Source of the DNA: Sistotremastrum niveocremeum HHB9708 | Taxonomy: Eukaryota; Basidiomycota; Agaricomycetes; Sistotremastrales; Sistotremastraceae | Direction of reading: 5' to 3' | Assembly: GCA_001630475.1 (NCBI GenBank) | Contig: KV419411.1 | Coordinates: 323,894-387,893 of the forward strand | DNA: 64,000 nt | Shown here: piece after piece, positions 22,521 through 33,781 of the stretch | Numbering within the stretch: the first letter of the stretch is position 1 | How the letters are laid out: each line of letters begins with the position of its first letter | Translations under genes and position numbers: made by a program | Notes under the pieces: model-generated | Seen by the model: only the letters and a program-made list of their open reading frames with translations | Databases searched by the model: none | What the model was told of the DNA's origin: nothing

Positions 22521-23382
22521 GTCCTGGTTGCTGGTCCCACCAAATCCCAAGGACCAGGACCGCAAATCAGTCCTGGTCCCGCCTCAAAAAACGCCAAAGA
22601 CCGGACCGGACCGGACCTTCAAACCCTACTTCAGATACAGATATTCGACTGCGTACTCATTCCGTGCGTTTGGAACGACATAGTAAGCATGGATTTTACC
22701 CCAATAGTCTCTGATACCATAGATATCATAGCCCATGAAGCTAAGCTTCTCGTGCCCATCGACCGCCCACTTCTCATTAGGTCCAATCGAAACAACTTTA
22801 CCCCGGTGAATTTTATTCGTCCGAAAGTCAGGATGGCGAATAACAAATCCCTCAGGTGCGAGCATCTTCATTATATCTCGGACTTCGTTACTGCAACAAG
22901 AATTAGATTGCGGAAGCAAAAGAGCAAAATCAACATACCGAGGGATATGAATACCCTTTCGTCGAAGAGCGTCAGTGACGTAGTTTGGACCACGGCCACA
23001 GGTCGGATCTTCATATATCTCCTCGCTGACGTATTCAATGATCTGAGCTTGTGTTAGACCGTGATTTTTCTTGCGTGCGGTGACGATGTTGAGTTTCAGC
23101 ATGGCACGTCCGAGAGCACTGCGGCTGAGCAGATGTATGAATGTCAGTAGTCAATGACTGAGAGGCAGGGTACGTACGACATGGAGTATTTTGGATGTTC
23201 AAAATCGAGCTCATCGCATATGTCCTTGTAGCCATTGATGCCGCGATTGACATATCCTTGCAGGATTTCCTTGAGTTCGTCGGTGATGGGGACTAGTGCA
23301 ATGGTTCGTCAGACCGTTCGATATATGAGAGGGAAAATAACTGACTGGGTTCGCCATACTGATTAGTACCGTTTCCTGGCAT

Positions 23383-24110
23383 TGGAGGATGGTGTCGACT
23401 GCTCTGTGAGTGCTCAGCTTTTATGCAAAACTTAGGGACCCCCCGGAGTTACCTCTTTTAGTTGTCTCCGATGAAAGCCGGTAGGCCCGAGTGGCTTGAA
23501 CACGAGGTCGCTTGAGGTAGGACTGAATCAGCATCTGGATAAGTCGATCTGACCGAATTCAAGCTAATTATCACACATCCAACATATCACAAGTAATGCC
23601 ATGACAAGATATTCTGAGAAATACTCCGGGACCATGTGTGCCTGGTAGATTTATTGGTCAGGCTGTGGACGGAGATGGGACTCTGGATAATCTGGCATGT
23701 GGATTATGCTCTACCCGACACTGACGTGTGAGACTGACATGTGAGAAATATGATAGCCGTGTGTGTCGGCAATTTAAGCTTGTCCTCGAGGCTCGCTAGC
23801 AGTCCCGAAAGCGCTCTTTAGTTGGAGACGATGTCCTCAAGGCAAGTATATTCCCGTTCTAAGCTCTCGATTGTCGCCTGCAATGCTGGGCATTATTAAA
23901 TTTATCAGTCAGATGCCTCGCTTCAGAAATGCATGAGATATCTGCTTTCACATCTGATCGCACGCCATCCAGTCCCATGTGTGTCCGGTGCTCAAGAGCA
24001 CATTGGGCATCATTGAACTTGTCGACTTAGAGAAAAAAAAAGTTGCAAGGTCAGGCTATAAGTACGACCAGTGATTCCACTCGATCTACAGGATCCCAAC
24101 GATACCAATC
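23383..24110. other. Shared upstream region of two divergent, interrupted genes
   Basis: Lies between the minus-strand integrase-like gene and the plus-strand alpha-kinase gene. No coding sequence is supported. Confidence 0.5.
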
Positions 24111-27100
24111 ATGTCTTCGCATTCTCATGCTCATGCTCATGACCCAGCCCTCTATTGCGCTCATTGCAGCCGATATTTCAAGGCAGCCAAGTTCCATGAC
24201 CGTCTGTGCGATTTCTGTCATCGAATCGACAAGGGTGCCAGTAATCCAACCGATCTGGAGAAATGGAAGGTACGTAGTCACTGTTTAATGCGGTGCTGCA
24301 GCTAACTCACTCGTATCATCAGAAAAATCAATGCCCCTCTTGCGGAATGATTGTCACCACCCTTATCGACCCAGTTTGTGGTCCATGCACGCATGCAAAT
24401 GCGCCTTCGGGTCCACCTGCTTTGCAACCGTCGACTCAACAGCATTCTGTCGGGGACGCCTCTGGTACATCATTTATTTCTGAGCATATTGTATCTAACT
24501 ACCTGTCTGCTCTAGACCAACTCGCTGCTCAGGCTGCCTCGATAGAGTTCGAAGGTCCAGTCCACGTGACTGCAGGCAACCGAAGGTCGTGGTGGGGTCG
24601 TGACTGGACTGCAGTTGCTGGTCATCTGGATTTCTGANNNNNNNNNNNNNNNNNNNNNNNNNNNNNNNNNNNNNNNNNNNNNNNNNNNNNNNNNNNNNNN
24701 NNNNNNNNNNNNNNNNNNNNNNNNNNNNNNNNNNNNNNNNNNNNNNNNNNNNNNNNNNNNNNNNNNNNNNNNNNNNNNNNNNNNNNNNNNNNNNNNNNNN
24801 NNNNNNNNNNNNNNNNNNNNNNNNNNNNNNNNNNNNNNNNNNNNNNNNNNNNNNNNNNNNNNNNNNNNNNNNNNNNNNNNNNNNNNNNNNNNNNNNNNNN
24901 NNNNNNNNNNNNNNNNNNNNNNNNNNNNNNNNNNNNNNNNNNNNNNNNNNNNNNNNNNNNNNNNNNNNNNNNNNNNNNNNNNNNNNNNNNNNNNNNNNNN
25001 NNNNNNNNNNNNNNNNNNNNNNNNNNNNNNNNNNNNNNNNNNNNNNNNNNNNNNNNNNNNNNNNNNNNNNNNNNNNNNNNNNNNNNNNNNNNNNNNNNNN
25101 NNNNNNNNNNNNNNNNNNNNNNNNNNNNNNNNNNNNNNNNNNNNNNNNNNNNNNNNNNNNNNNNNNNATTTCTGAAAATCAGGCAACCGGCAACTGCAGT
25201 CATGACCAGTCGCAACCGTGGTCGCAACCGAGGACCCTTAAGGGCCCTCAGACAGGGTATACCCAGGGTATTTTGGGTGTCAAGTGGGTATTTATGGCCA
25301 TGTATTCACCATATATTGTATCATAGAGTGTTCCTATGCATTAATATACACTATATGACCACTAACAAGACCCAAAAACAATATATAATTGATTAAAATA
25401 ATGGTTTATACCAGTCATGACCTCAGTTGCTGGCCATGACTGGTCAGGCAACTGGTCTTTTTGTGACTGGTTGCCGAACCCTGCAACCGGTTGCAGTTGC
25501 CAGTCATGCAAAATTTTGACAGGCAACCGGACCAGCAGTTATCAGTCACAGGCAAAAACGGAAAAAGTCCAGTCGCAACCGGACTTTCAAACTCTAGTTC
25601 TCCCGCTTCCGAGGAGAGGCTGGAGCTGAACGCCAATTCAGCCCGGATTGGGGAACTCGAGGTGCAGTTGGGCCCGGGTTTCCTAATCCGGTCCTGGCTG
25701 CCCCCGCTGGCCTTGCTCGCGCCACAGCTTCACGAACCCAAAGCATTATCCAAGATCGGCATCATGCTATGTCTCTATCCGGCAACTCCATATCAACTAT
25801 CCGTCTTGAATTTCATTCTCTTGCATATCTCGACAAGGGTGCTGTCGAACCGCCGTTGCCACTCAAGATTGGCGGTTTCCGGACCTGTGCCATCACTTTC
25901 AACTCTGACGAGCGAATCACTACTGCGTGTAATCATCTGTGGACTCTTGGAGACGGCTGGCAAGACACATGGGACCGTATATCATCGATTCAAATCAACC
26001 CACTGTGAGAAGCTCATCTTTTTGATTGTGCTGTGCTTATCTTGCGGTTTTACTAAAGGACGGATCTAAAATACATGTGGGTCGACGGGAAAGTCATGCT
26101 TAATGCACGCTATTTTGCCCTGCACAATGGCCTGCCCGGACTTCCATTGGGTCTCATTTTTGCAGATGCCAACAGCGCAGAAAACAAGGGCTATCTCATT
26201 AAACCAAGCAACTCAAAACAGTATCTCTGCAAGCTATATGTGTTGATTGATGCGGCGCAAGTATTGGTACGTCAAAATTGGACTCTACAGAAGGACCGGA
26301 AGTAACTAATGAGAGCTCGTAACATATAGCGAAGACATCACGAAAGCCTTGCTAACACTACAAGTGTCCTGGACAACTTCAGCAAACCTGAGGTCAACGC
26401 CATCACCTCAAAGCGAGCCAGATCGAATACAGTCACGCCTTCCACCTATGACCCAGTAATCGCTTCGCCTCCTCGAAAGAGGTCAACCAGGGCAACCCAG
26501 TTGCTTCAGAGTACGTTCACCCATTTTCGTTCTGAAAAGCCAAAGTTAAGTGATCAATGTCCAGGTCCTATCCGGAGCCCGTTCACAAACACAAAGCACA
26601 GTTCAAAGCCTCGTTGGCAGTCAATTTCTTTCAATCTTTCATTCATTGTCCCTCATCTGCAACTCTACACAATCCGTACATTCGAGAAGATATATGAGGG
26701 GAAGCTGACTGATCGACCATTCAACACCACCGGATTTACTAAAGATGTCTATAAGGTGGGTACTCAGCTTTTTCAGTGTTACTCAATGTTGAACTCATCG
26801 ATGGCGTCCCAGCTCAAGGTTGACAACAAGATGTATGTCGCCAAGGAGTTCCGCAAGTCCTTCGGCTTCAATAAGGCCGATCAGCAGTCAGCTTTGGAGG
26901 GAGAAAGCCTGCGGTCTTGGGTGCAACGCCTTCTCATTGAGGACTTCATAGCCTTCGCTGCCGAGATGAAAGTCAATGTGTATCGTAAGCACAAATTCTC
27001 TCCAGTTGTGCACGTGAGTTCTGATACATTTGCTACACAGAGTTTCATTCAGCAAACAGTTTCCTTATTCAACTGAGTCGGGCTGCGAACAATGTGACCC

Positions 27101-27810
27101 CGGGGCTAGCTCAACCATCGACCTCGAAAAGTCCATCAATATCAACAGCCCGCACTTCTAGTACTGTCGACCCCCCCAGGGTTTTCTTATGTGAACCATT
27201 CATACCTGAAACAAGCACTCTTCGGAAATTCTCAGGGACCATGAGCGCCGGTACCAACAACGACCTAGCTGGCGCCTCCGCAGATGCGCTAGCCCACTTC
27301 TCGTATGTTGCTACAAAGGGTTCAATAGTTCTCGCTGATTTACAAGGTCAAATTAATTCTTGAGGCTGTATATCGTAGACTGACCGGCTTCTAGGATTCA
27401 TGGACACTACTCGACGCACCGCTGATAATCGACCGGTTTGCATCTTATTTGATAACATGGCTCACTTGTGAGTACTGCCACCAGATTCTAATTTCTTGAT
27501 CTCTAAGATGTCCAAATACAGCGACTACGACACTCGCCTCAAGATGATCGGTGACGGCGGAAAGAACGGAATCGACACTTTCATTAACCAGCACGTTTGC
27601 GGGCCGAAGTGTATCGAACTCGGGCTCAACACCCTGGACCCTCATACCGATGATTCAAAACGCCCCCCTACTTCAATCTCTTCCTTGCTCACAGCTTTAG
27701 ACGTGATTTTGGACTCTGAGGGTAAATTCATTGAAGGTCAGCCTGGGGAGGGTATTTGTGATCAATTACCGGACGGATTGGACATTAGCAGTGAGAGCGA
27801 TTCAGAATAG
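24111..27810 (+). pseudogene. Alpha-kinase family gene with N-terminal zinc ribbons, interrupted by element E4
   Basis: 5' exons 24111-24269 and 24323-24542 encode a His-rich start and Cys pairs (CAHC...CDFC; CPSC...CGPC), i.e. two zinc-ribbon-like modules. Element E4 then intervenes (24543-25596). The rest runs in phase through about 25598-26004, 26059-26266, 26330-26510, 26565-26755, 26813-26984, 27041-27346, 27395-27467 and 27522-27810. The kinase core is recognised from the nucleotide-binding Lys in MYVAKEF (exon at 26813), ANSFLIQ, RKFSGTMSAG and AHFSYVATKGSIVLADLQG. The C-terminal GDGGKNGIDTFINQHVCG is the glycine-rich, Cys/His zinc segment of alpha-kinases. Such Ser/Thr kinases are expanded in agaricomycetes; substrates are unknown. 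Codons 5' of E4 and 3' of it cannot be joined with certainty because no clean target duplication is visible. The copy is therefore called broken. Confidence 0.82.
24543..25596. mobile_element. hAT-like element E4 (contains assembly gap 24638-25167)
   Basis: The left end TAGAGTTCGAAGGTCC and the complement of the right end TAGAGTTTGAAAGTCC are related to E1-E3. Arms are rich in GCAACCGG / CAGTCATGAC motifs. The first 76 bp are identical to 63925-64000. The expected 8-bp duplication is not found: TGCCTCGA on the left, GTTCTCCC on the right. The middle is 530 Ns, so the two ends could belong to two different insertions. Confidence 0.75.
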
Positions 27811-27997
27811 GGTCAATAGACTTGTATGCTTCGCTCGAACGATTCTATTATACCATGTCTACCTCGAAACCATGTGCTATGATGCTATCAACAAACCAAA
27901 CCAAGTGCAAAAGAAGTCAACAAATCAAGAACCTTAATGAGCCCTGAGAGATGGTTTATGATGGTCAAGATCGCATTTAGAACACTATTATAGTCAA

Positions 27998-30340
27998 TTA
28001 CACCATTCTAATGTAGATAAGACTAATATACAATGGACGAATCTCTCGTCTCGACTTCAACACAAACTCAACGTGATCACGTTGAGTTTTCAGACTCCGC
28101 CCATCCGGCATGCTAAGCGAACATTTGCCGAGACTCTTGATCGCGCCATCTCGGCTCCGGTCCAGCCCTCGGCAAATTTGAAGCTGGGACTCTGTGACGA
28201 CCATATACCGACCCCGCGCGCGCACTAGGTCGTCATCGGGTTGAGAAAGGAAGATAAAACGTAGATTGGCTGGTAGCTCCTGAAGCCGTGCGAAGAAACC
28301 CGTCAGGAGTTGACGACGGAGGTTCAAATTCCCGACATAATTGAACCCGTCCACGAGGATGACGAGCGGTCCCACGAAAGAGACACGCCGTGAAAGCTCG
28401 ATCAATGTTTTGATCTGGAGGGAGAATGACCACAGAAATTGTCGTATAGATTGAGTCATCAACACGGACACAAGCGCAGCTTTCCACTCGTCATTACATT
28501 CAGCCAGATCTAATGAGATCTTGGGCAAGAGACAATAGATGGCGTCTGATTTAGGATTCGCTGTTTCGAAGAAGGAGCTTGAACCAAGTCGTCCAAATGC
28601 CGTATAGAACGAGGCGAGTGAATGCGCGATGGCGGATTTCCCGCAGCCTGCGTCGCCGTACACCCACAGCAGACGCTTCCCACTGTTGTCGTAATCATCC
28701 ACCCAGCTTCTGATATACTTGAGTAGAAGATCTCGGGTACCAGGAAAGCAGACTTTGTCGGGATCGAAATTCATGCATTGAAGGCCATCAATATGGATGT
28801 TGTTGAGAATCCCTGCCTCATACAGTGCGGCCACTAGACAAGAATTAATTCAATGAGCTATGTCTGATCAGGATAGTGACGTACATAGCTTGCGAACTTC
28901 GTCCACACGAGCCATGATCAACTTCGAGTTATCGGAGGTCTGCGAAGATATATCTTGGAGGGATAGCAGAACATCATCGATCTTTCTAGTGAGCTCGAGC
29001 GGCAGTTGCGAGGCCGCCTTCATGTCGTCGACACATCGGCGAAGAACGCCCGCGTATTCAGCACCTAGACTGATTGATTGTGAAGTGGATGTAATCGCAC
29101 CACCTAGATTGATTAAAACCGATGAGTTCAATTGCAGAGACATTGGAGGGCACATTACCAATGACTCCGGTAGATATGGCGAGCGGGCGCTCTCTCAAGC
29201 AACGCACCACATCATCGAGATCTACGTCCACCTTCGCATGACGGACATACTGCTCCGTATGTGAGACAATATCTGGAATCTTGTTCCATGCAGCCTCGTC
29301 GATGACTTCCATGCCTTGGGTCGCATTCAAGCGAAAATAGACCCTCGGGATTTCCCGGAAGCGCCTTGAGATCAACTCTGCGGTTTGCTCGCAGTCAGTC
29401 GACATCTTCTGAAGGGTGTTGTTCAACGTAGCATGTGTCGAAAGAATTGTGTTGGGAATATTGAGCATCTCGGGGCCAGTGCCTAGACTAAGCACGCACG
29501 CGACATGCCTCCCAGGATATACGAGGTTGCATTCGTCCAATAAAACATTGATAGGGTTGTTGCAACCCATGTCACTTCCGATGTAAGTATCTGACACAGA
29601 ATTTCCGGTGATTTCGATGTCGTCAAATAGAACTGGGGATGCGCTGGTGGCACGCGCAGCCTCCCAGATCTCGCAATCCGGCAGCTGAAACTTTGGAGCA
29701 GGATATGTACGGAAAAGGCGGGGAATCTTCGCCGTGAAGTTGGCTTTCGACATTGCGCAAACAAACCTGAAGCAATCGTGAGAGCAATATTGGGCGGGAA
29801 GTCGACGAAACGTACGTTTTGCAGTGCATGTCACAGGCCAAACCTGGATTACCAGGACTGTATTTGGCTATGACGTCTCTGATCCCCTGTTTGAAGTTCT
29901 TGGTGCTGAACTTGTTGGTCCCGACGCTCAAAGGAATTCTCTTGTTGTCAAATGCGATGCTGACGAACGCCGCGTATTCACGAAGAGCGTCATCAATTGA
30001 CAAACTAAGTCGGCCTAGAAAGAGGGCGAGGACCCTGATTCAATTATGAGCAAGAATGACAAGGAGAAGATCGTAACAAGACAAACTTACCCTCCCATCC
30101 CGCTCCCCCCTATCATATCAAAGATATCGCAGGGCCTCGTGCGTTGTTCCGTCTTATAGTCAAGTCGTTGAAGGATTTCCTTCAGCATCACAAGCTGCGA
30201 TACGCCTCTGACGCCTCCTCCATCTGGCATGAAACGCGTTAGATGGTATGAGATAATAGTGATATCTCGCGAGTCATACCCAAAGATAGGACCAGCAATC
30301 CATGTTGAGGATCTGGAGCTGCAGTTTCTGCATCAGTCAT
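27998..30340 (-). CDS. Patatin-like / NACHT protein (NLR-type, no C-terminal repeats)
   Basis: Exons 30340-30280, 30223-30091, 30034-29816, 29766-29159, 29103-28885 and 28833-27998 join in phase to 691 aa. The N-terminal patatin-like domain (about residues 10-345) starts with GLLVLSLDGGGVRG, the oxyanion loop of fungal patatin-NLRs. At the nucleophile elbow, where active members read GTSTGG, this protein reads GGSGMGG. Where the catalytic Asp motif DGG/DGA is expected it reads GSDMGCNNP. Both dyad positions therefore look changed. A linker helix region follows, then a NACHT domain with Walker A GDAGCGKSAIAHS (about residue 466). A weak Walker B, LVILVDGFNYVG, lacks the usual second acidic residue. 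The protein ends soon after the sensor region (FIFLSQPDDDL), with no WD, ANK or TPR repeats. Such proteins act in fungal allorecognition and cell death; a regulatory or decoy role is my inference. Confidence 0.85.
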
Positions 30341-31061
30341 GCTTATATCTTCCATCTGAGATGATCGAGCGTATGAGCGCGTTCAGCGCGTTGACTGGCT
30401 TCTAGAGGTTCGCGAGCCACAGTATCAGTAAAAGACTGATCGTGCAGAGCAGTACTTTGAGGCCTCGCACAGCCCAATGTTCATTTCCCACAACCCATGA
30501 GCGCCATGATTTTTGAGAAACTAGAGCAGATTTTAACTTTGGGGCAAAATAGGCAGAGATGCAGTCGTACAGCTGCATGATAAGCGCTTTGTTAAACATG
30601 TCGAATCATGTATCGCATCTGATTGATGTTATAATAAGCTTGGTTGACTTCAAATGGACCGAGACGCCAGACGATTAATTTTATAGCAGCTGTCAAGAAA
30701 AAAGGGGTAATCGGATTCGGATTCCGGAACATTACTCCCTCATGCATACTATACGCCCATTAACGTGCATTAACCAAGGCGTTGCTCAGCTCGAACCTCA
30801 GGTCACTGGCATTCGTTGGACTTGATACATAAAAAATGGGCTTGTTAGCTTGGCTGGCTCTAGACTGTCACCGTGGCGGCGTGCCAGAGGATATCCGTCG
30901 CCGCACCTGCGTTCCGACCGCGACCTCGATATTCATGGCGCCCACGACGAAAGCGCCTCTCGTCATTAGCTGGCTTTATGTAAAGAACAATCAGTCATGC
31001 TACCTCTTAAACGAGACACAAGGCGTACGACCAGCTTCCCCGCTACTTGAACGTAGCAAGC
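30341..31061. other. Intergenic region; part is shared with the relic at 5424
   Basis: No gene is supported. The minus frame 30599-30402 encodes a short peptide with one hydrophobic stretch but lacks other support. About 30870-30985 is similar to 5430-5535, so it belonged to the duplicated ligase block and may be 5' UTR or an upstream exon of the ligase gene. Confidence 0.45.
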
Positions 31062-33251
31062 ATGGTCATCAACAGCCCCCATGGACCTCTACCTGAACTT
31101 CCGCTTGCAAATATCCATGACACGATCTTTAGAAGACCAGGAGCGCCTGAGATACCTGATCATGTATCCCAAATCGATGCGAGGACAGGAGAACAGAGGA
31201 CCAGGAAGGCGTTCATTGAACTGATTCGTGACGGCGCAACGGCGTTGAGCTCGTCTATCGACGATGGTGGGCTTGGTCTTCGAGGCGATAAGGGGCGTAT
31301 GGTTGGCATATTGTCATTCAACTCTTTGGTAGGTGATCTAGTACGTGGAACACGGGCATTAATTTCTTACAGTCCTGTTATTTTGCAGAACTACATCGCC
31401 CTTGTGCACTCCTTGTTCATTATCGCAACCCCTTTCGTCCCGTTGTCAGCGCATTCCACTTCCTCAGAACTCGCCTTTCTGCTCTCAAAATCGGGCGCGA
31501 CACATATCTTCGTCGAATCCACTCTGTTGCCCAAGATGCTTGGCACCATCAGAGATGCCGGGATTTCCGACGACCGCATACTGCTGCTGGACGAACCGCG
31601 AGCTAGTCCCAATTTGGGCGGCATACGCAGCTTTGATAGTCTCATCAAAGCTATTTGCAAGCGGAACATCCCTAGAGCAGATGTGAGGTCGGTTGGAAAG
31701 GATACTCTCGCCTATCTCATGTTCTCGAGTGGAACGAGCGGGCTTCCAAAGGGTAAGTTCCTATCTCGAGTTTGATGAGACCCTTTTCTGAGTTTGGGAT
31801 GTGGCTATAGCTGTTGCAGTATCTCATGCGAACGTGAATACCTCGCTAATGCAATATCTCATGCTCGTAGTCGAAGCTATGAAGGTGATGAAGGTACCGT
31901 TCTTCACGTATATACCTCGAGGCGACATGCTGATTGGGCCCCTAGCTGTCAGCTGTACCTGGAGAGATCTCGAAGGTCCTCGCAGCTCTGCCATTCTCAC
32001 ACACCGCCGGTCTTCACGTCCTGGTGATCAGGTAATCGGTTTGCATTGGCAATGTCGTATTCGTCCGCTGACGTCATGAACAGAGCTCTGCTACTCCCGA
32101 ACACGCTCGTGATACTTCCAAAATGGGACGTCAATATGGCTATCGACTGTATTCAAAAGTGCGTTTCTTTACGAAGGCAAGATGACACCATCTCACAACC
32201 AATCCAGATATCGCATTTCGTCGCTCTTCATTGTGCCATCAATGATCCACACTCTCGTGCATTCCGAACGATTTGCAAAGGCCGATCTTTCATCCTTGAC
32301 TGGCTTAGGCACTGGCGCAGCGCACTTTCCTCCTGCCCTGGGTCAACGTTTACTCTCCAAGCCTGGTCTGGGAAGCTCCAGATTGTCGATTGGATATGGC
32401 TTATCGGAAGCTGTACGTTGGTCTCATCATTTTCCCTCTTTTCCTACCATCTCAGATGATGAACTATAGACTGTCGGCGCTATATATTCGCCTCCGGAAG
32501 GGATCCTAGGCGGGCGGATAAAAGATGTCCCCAAGGATACGACTGGAATATTGGTCCCCGGAATGCAAGCGCGAATCGTGAAAGAGGATGGAACAGATGC
32601 ATCTGTCAACGAACCTGGAGAGTTGTGGCTTAAAGGCCCAGCTGTCACGATGGGATATTGGAACGACGAAGAACGAACGAAGGAGACGTTCCTTCCTGAT
32701 GGGTGGCTTCGCACTGGTGATCGATTCAGGATTGACGAAAGAGGGTACTTCTTGTACGTTTCGAGTCCTTCGCTTCCTTCGTTCGATATCTGATAGCAGT
32801 GTCTTTGACAGTTTCGAAGATAGATTGAAAGACACTCTCAAGGTATCCGGCCTCCAAGTATCTCCAGCCGAAATCGAAGACGTCCTCATCAGTCAACCTG
32901 ACGGGCTCATTATCGACGCCTCAGTCTCAGGTGTATCAGGCTCGCGGACATCAGATGAGAAATCGCCCAGAGCGTGGGTTGTATTGAGTAAATCGGGCAG
33001 GAAAGTTGGCAAAGAGCAGGTCGCGGCGAAATTGAACGCTTGGGTAGAGGAGAATCTGAGCAAATATAAGTGGTTGAGAGGGGGAATTGAATTCGTTGAT
33101 GAGGTGTGCTGCGTTCTGTGTTGTGTTGGCGCATAGATCAAGGGCTGATTATGTCGTCAAACAGATACCGAAGAATGCTGCAGGCAAGGTCCTCAGGCGA
33201 TTGCTGGTGGATGAGTACGAGAAATCAAGATCAGGAAGAGCTCATCTCTGA
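31062..33251 (+). CDS. AMP-dependent acyl-CoA ligase (4-coumarate:CoA ligase-like)
   Basis: Nine exons, 31062-31328, 31389-31752, 31811-31893, 31946-32031, 32084-32158, 32208-32412, 32470-32753, 32812-33103 and 33165-33251, give 580 aa with closing phases. These enzymes adenylate a carboxylic acid with ATP and transfer the acyl group to CoA. Motifs in order: the P-loop AYLMFSSGTSGLPK, then ALPFSHTAGLHV. Next are YGLSEATVGAIYSP (A5 region) and GWLRTGDRFRIDERGYFFFEDRLKD (A7-A8 hinge). The C-terminal catalytic Lys is in IPKNAAGKVLRR. The last three residues are AHL, a plausible weak peroxisomal PTS1, as often found in fungal 4CL-like ligases. The substrate cannot be told. A truncated relative lies at 5424-5860. 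Confidence 0.92.
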
Positions 33252-33781
33252 GCGGCCGTTTCCCGAACTGGTCTCCAGCAGGAAAGAGTGCTCAGTCCCG
33301 ATCTTCTTGATCTCGTCTTGCCAAGGCGCGTGTCGGGTTTCGTCCTCGGCCAATCGAGCAGGGTCATGTTCGATACTGTTACTCCCTCGATGCGGGGAAT
33401 ATGTGGCAGTGCGACGTCGCCTGTAATATTTGTCTTCATTCTTTAACTTTCTTCAACCCGAGGCTTGAAGCTTGTGCAAATATTCTAGTTTTTATCCCTT
33501 TTCCGAGTTCCGCTCATGCGAAATCAAGTGCGAAATTCCGTAGGAGTCTTGATATCAGCTTAGACATTCGTTAGCCTGCTTTCTCATTATTCAACTTCGT
33601 GGTGTTCAATATGCGATGCCTATCTACTGGGTCGTTGCATCAAGTGAGTCTTCAGAGACGCGCACGTTCGAAACTGGCGAGACAGGAAATTTTCATGCGG
33701 CCAATGTCGCAATCGTGACCTTCCGACGAGCCTAGCATCTTGCTTTGCGACCAGTCCATAGTCGTAGGCCGCTGAACTCCC
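33252..33781. other. Intergenic region
   Basis: 3' flank of the ligase and promoter of the methionine-salvage gene. Nothing further is seen. Confidence 0.5.

Larger units (their letters stand above)
19483..22628. mobile_element. Outer hAT-like element E1, itself carrying E2 and E3
   Basis: The left end reads TAGAGTTTGAAGGTCC and the complement of the right end reads TAGGGTTTGAAGGTCC. The 8-bp duplication CTTCAGAT flanks it (19475-19482 and 22629-22636). Without the two inserted elements and one copy of each inner duplication, E1 is about 420 bp. It is non-coding and built of GGACCAGGAC / GTCCTGGTCC repeats in opposite orientation toward the two ends, i.e. a MITE with long subterminal repeats. 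It interrupts the integrase-like gene in coding sequence. Confidence 0.9.
18660..23382 (-). pseudogene. rve/DDE integrase-like gene split by nested hAT-like elements
   Basis: The 5' part lies in exons 23382-23346, 23292-23178, 23124-22939 and 22890-22629. The 3' part continues in 19482-19456 (the first 8 nt duplicate the target), 19407-19335, 19279-19094 and 19035-18660. Between the parts sits a 3146-bp insertion (22628-19483). All splice phases close, and no other stop is seen, so the gene was probably intact before insertion. The N-terminal part is a helical region (ITDELKEILQGYVNRGINGYKDI). The catalytic residues look present: D in EKWAVDGHEKL, D in TVTSDKGTETG and E in NIVIERSW, a D-D-E set as in retroviral-type integrases. 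Basidiomycete genomes carry many stand-alone genes of this 'integrase core' type with no known function. Their origin from transposons is probable but not proven. The start at 23382 is the first ATG with a closing phase. Confidence 0.8.

Noticed and set aside
24535-25604. Precise in-frame excision of E4
   Set aside because: Junction 8-mers differ and two alternative frames are open on the right side, so the original join cannot be asserted.
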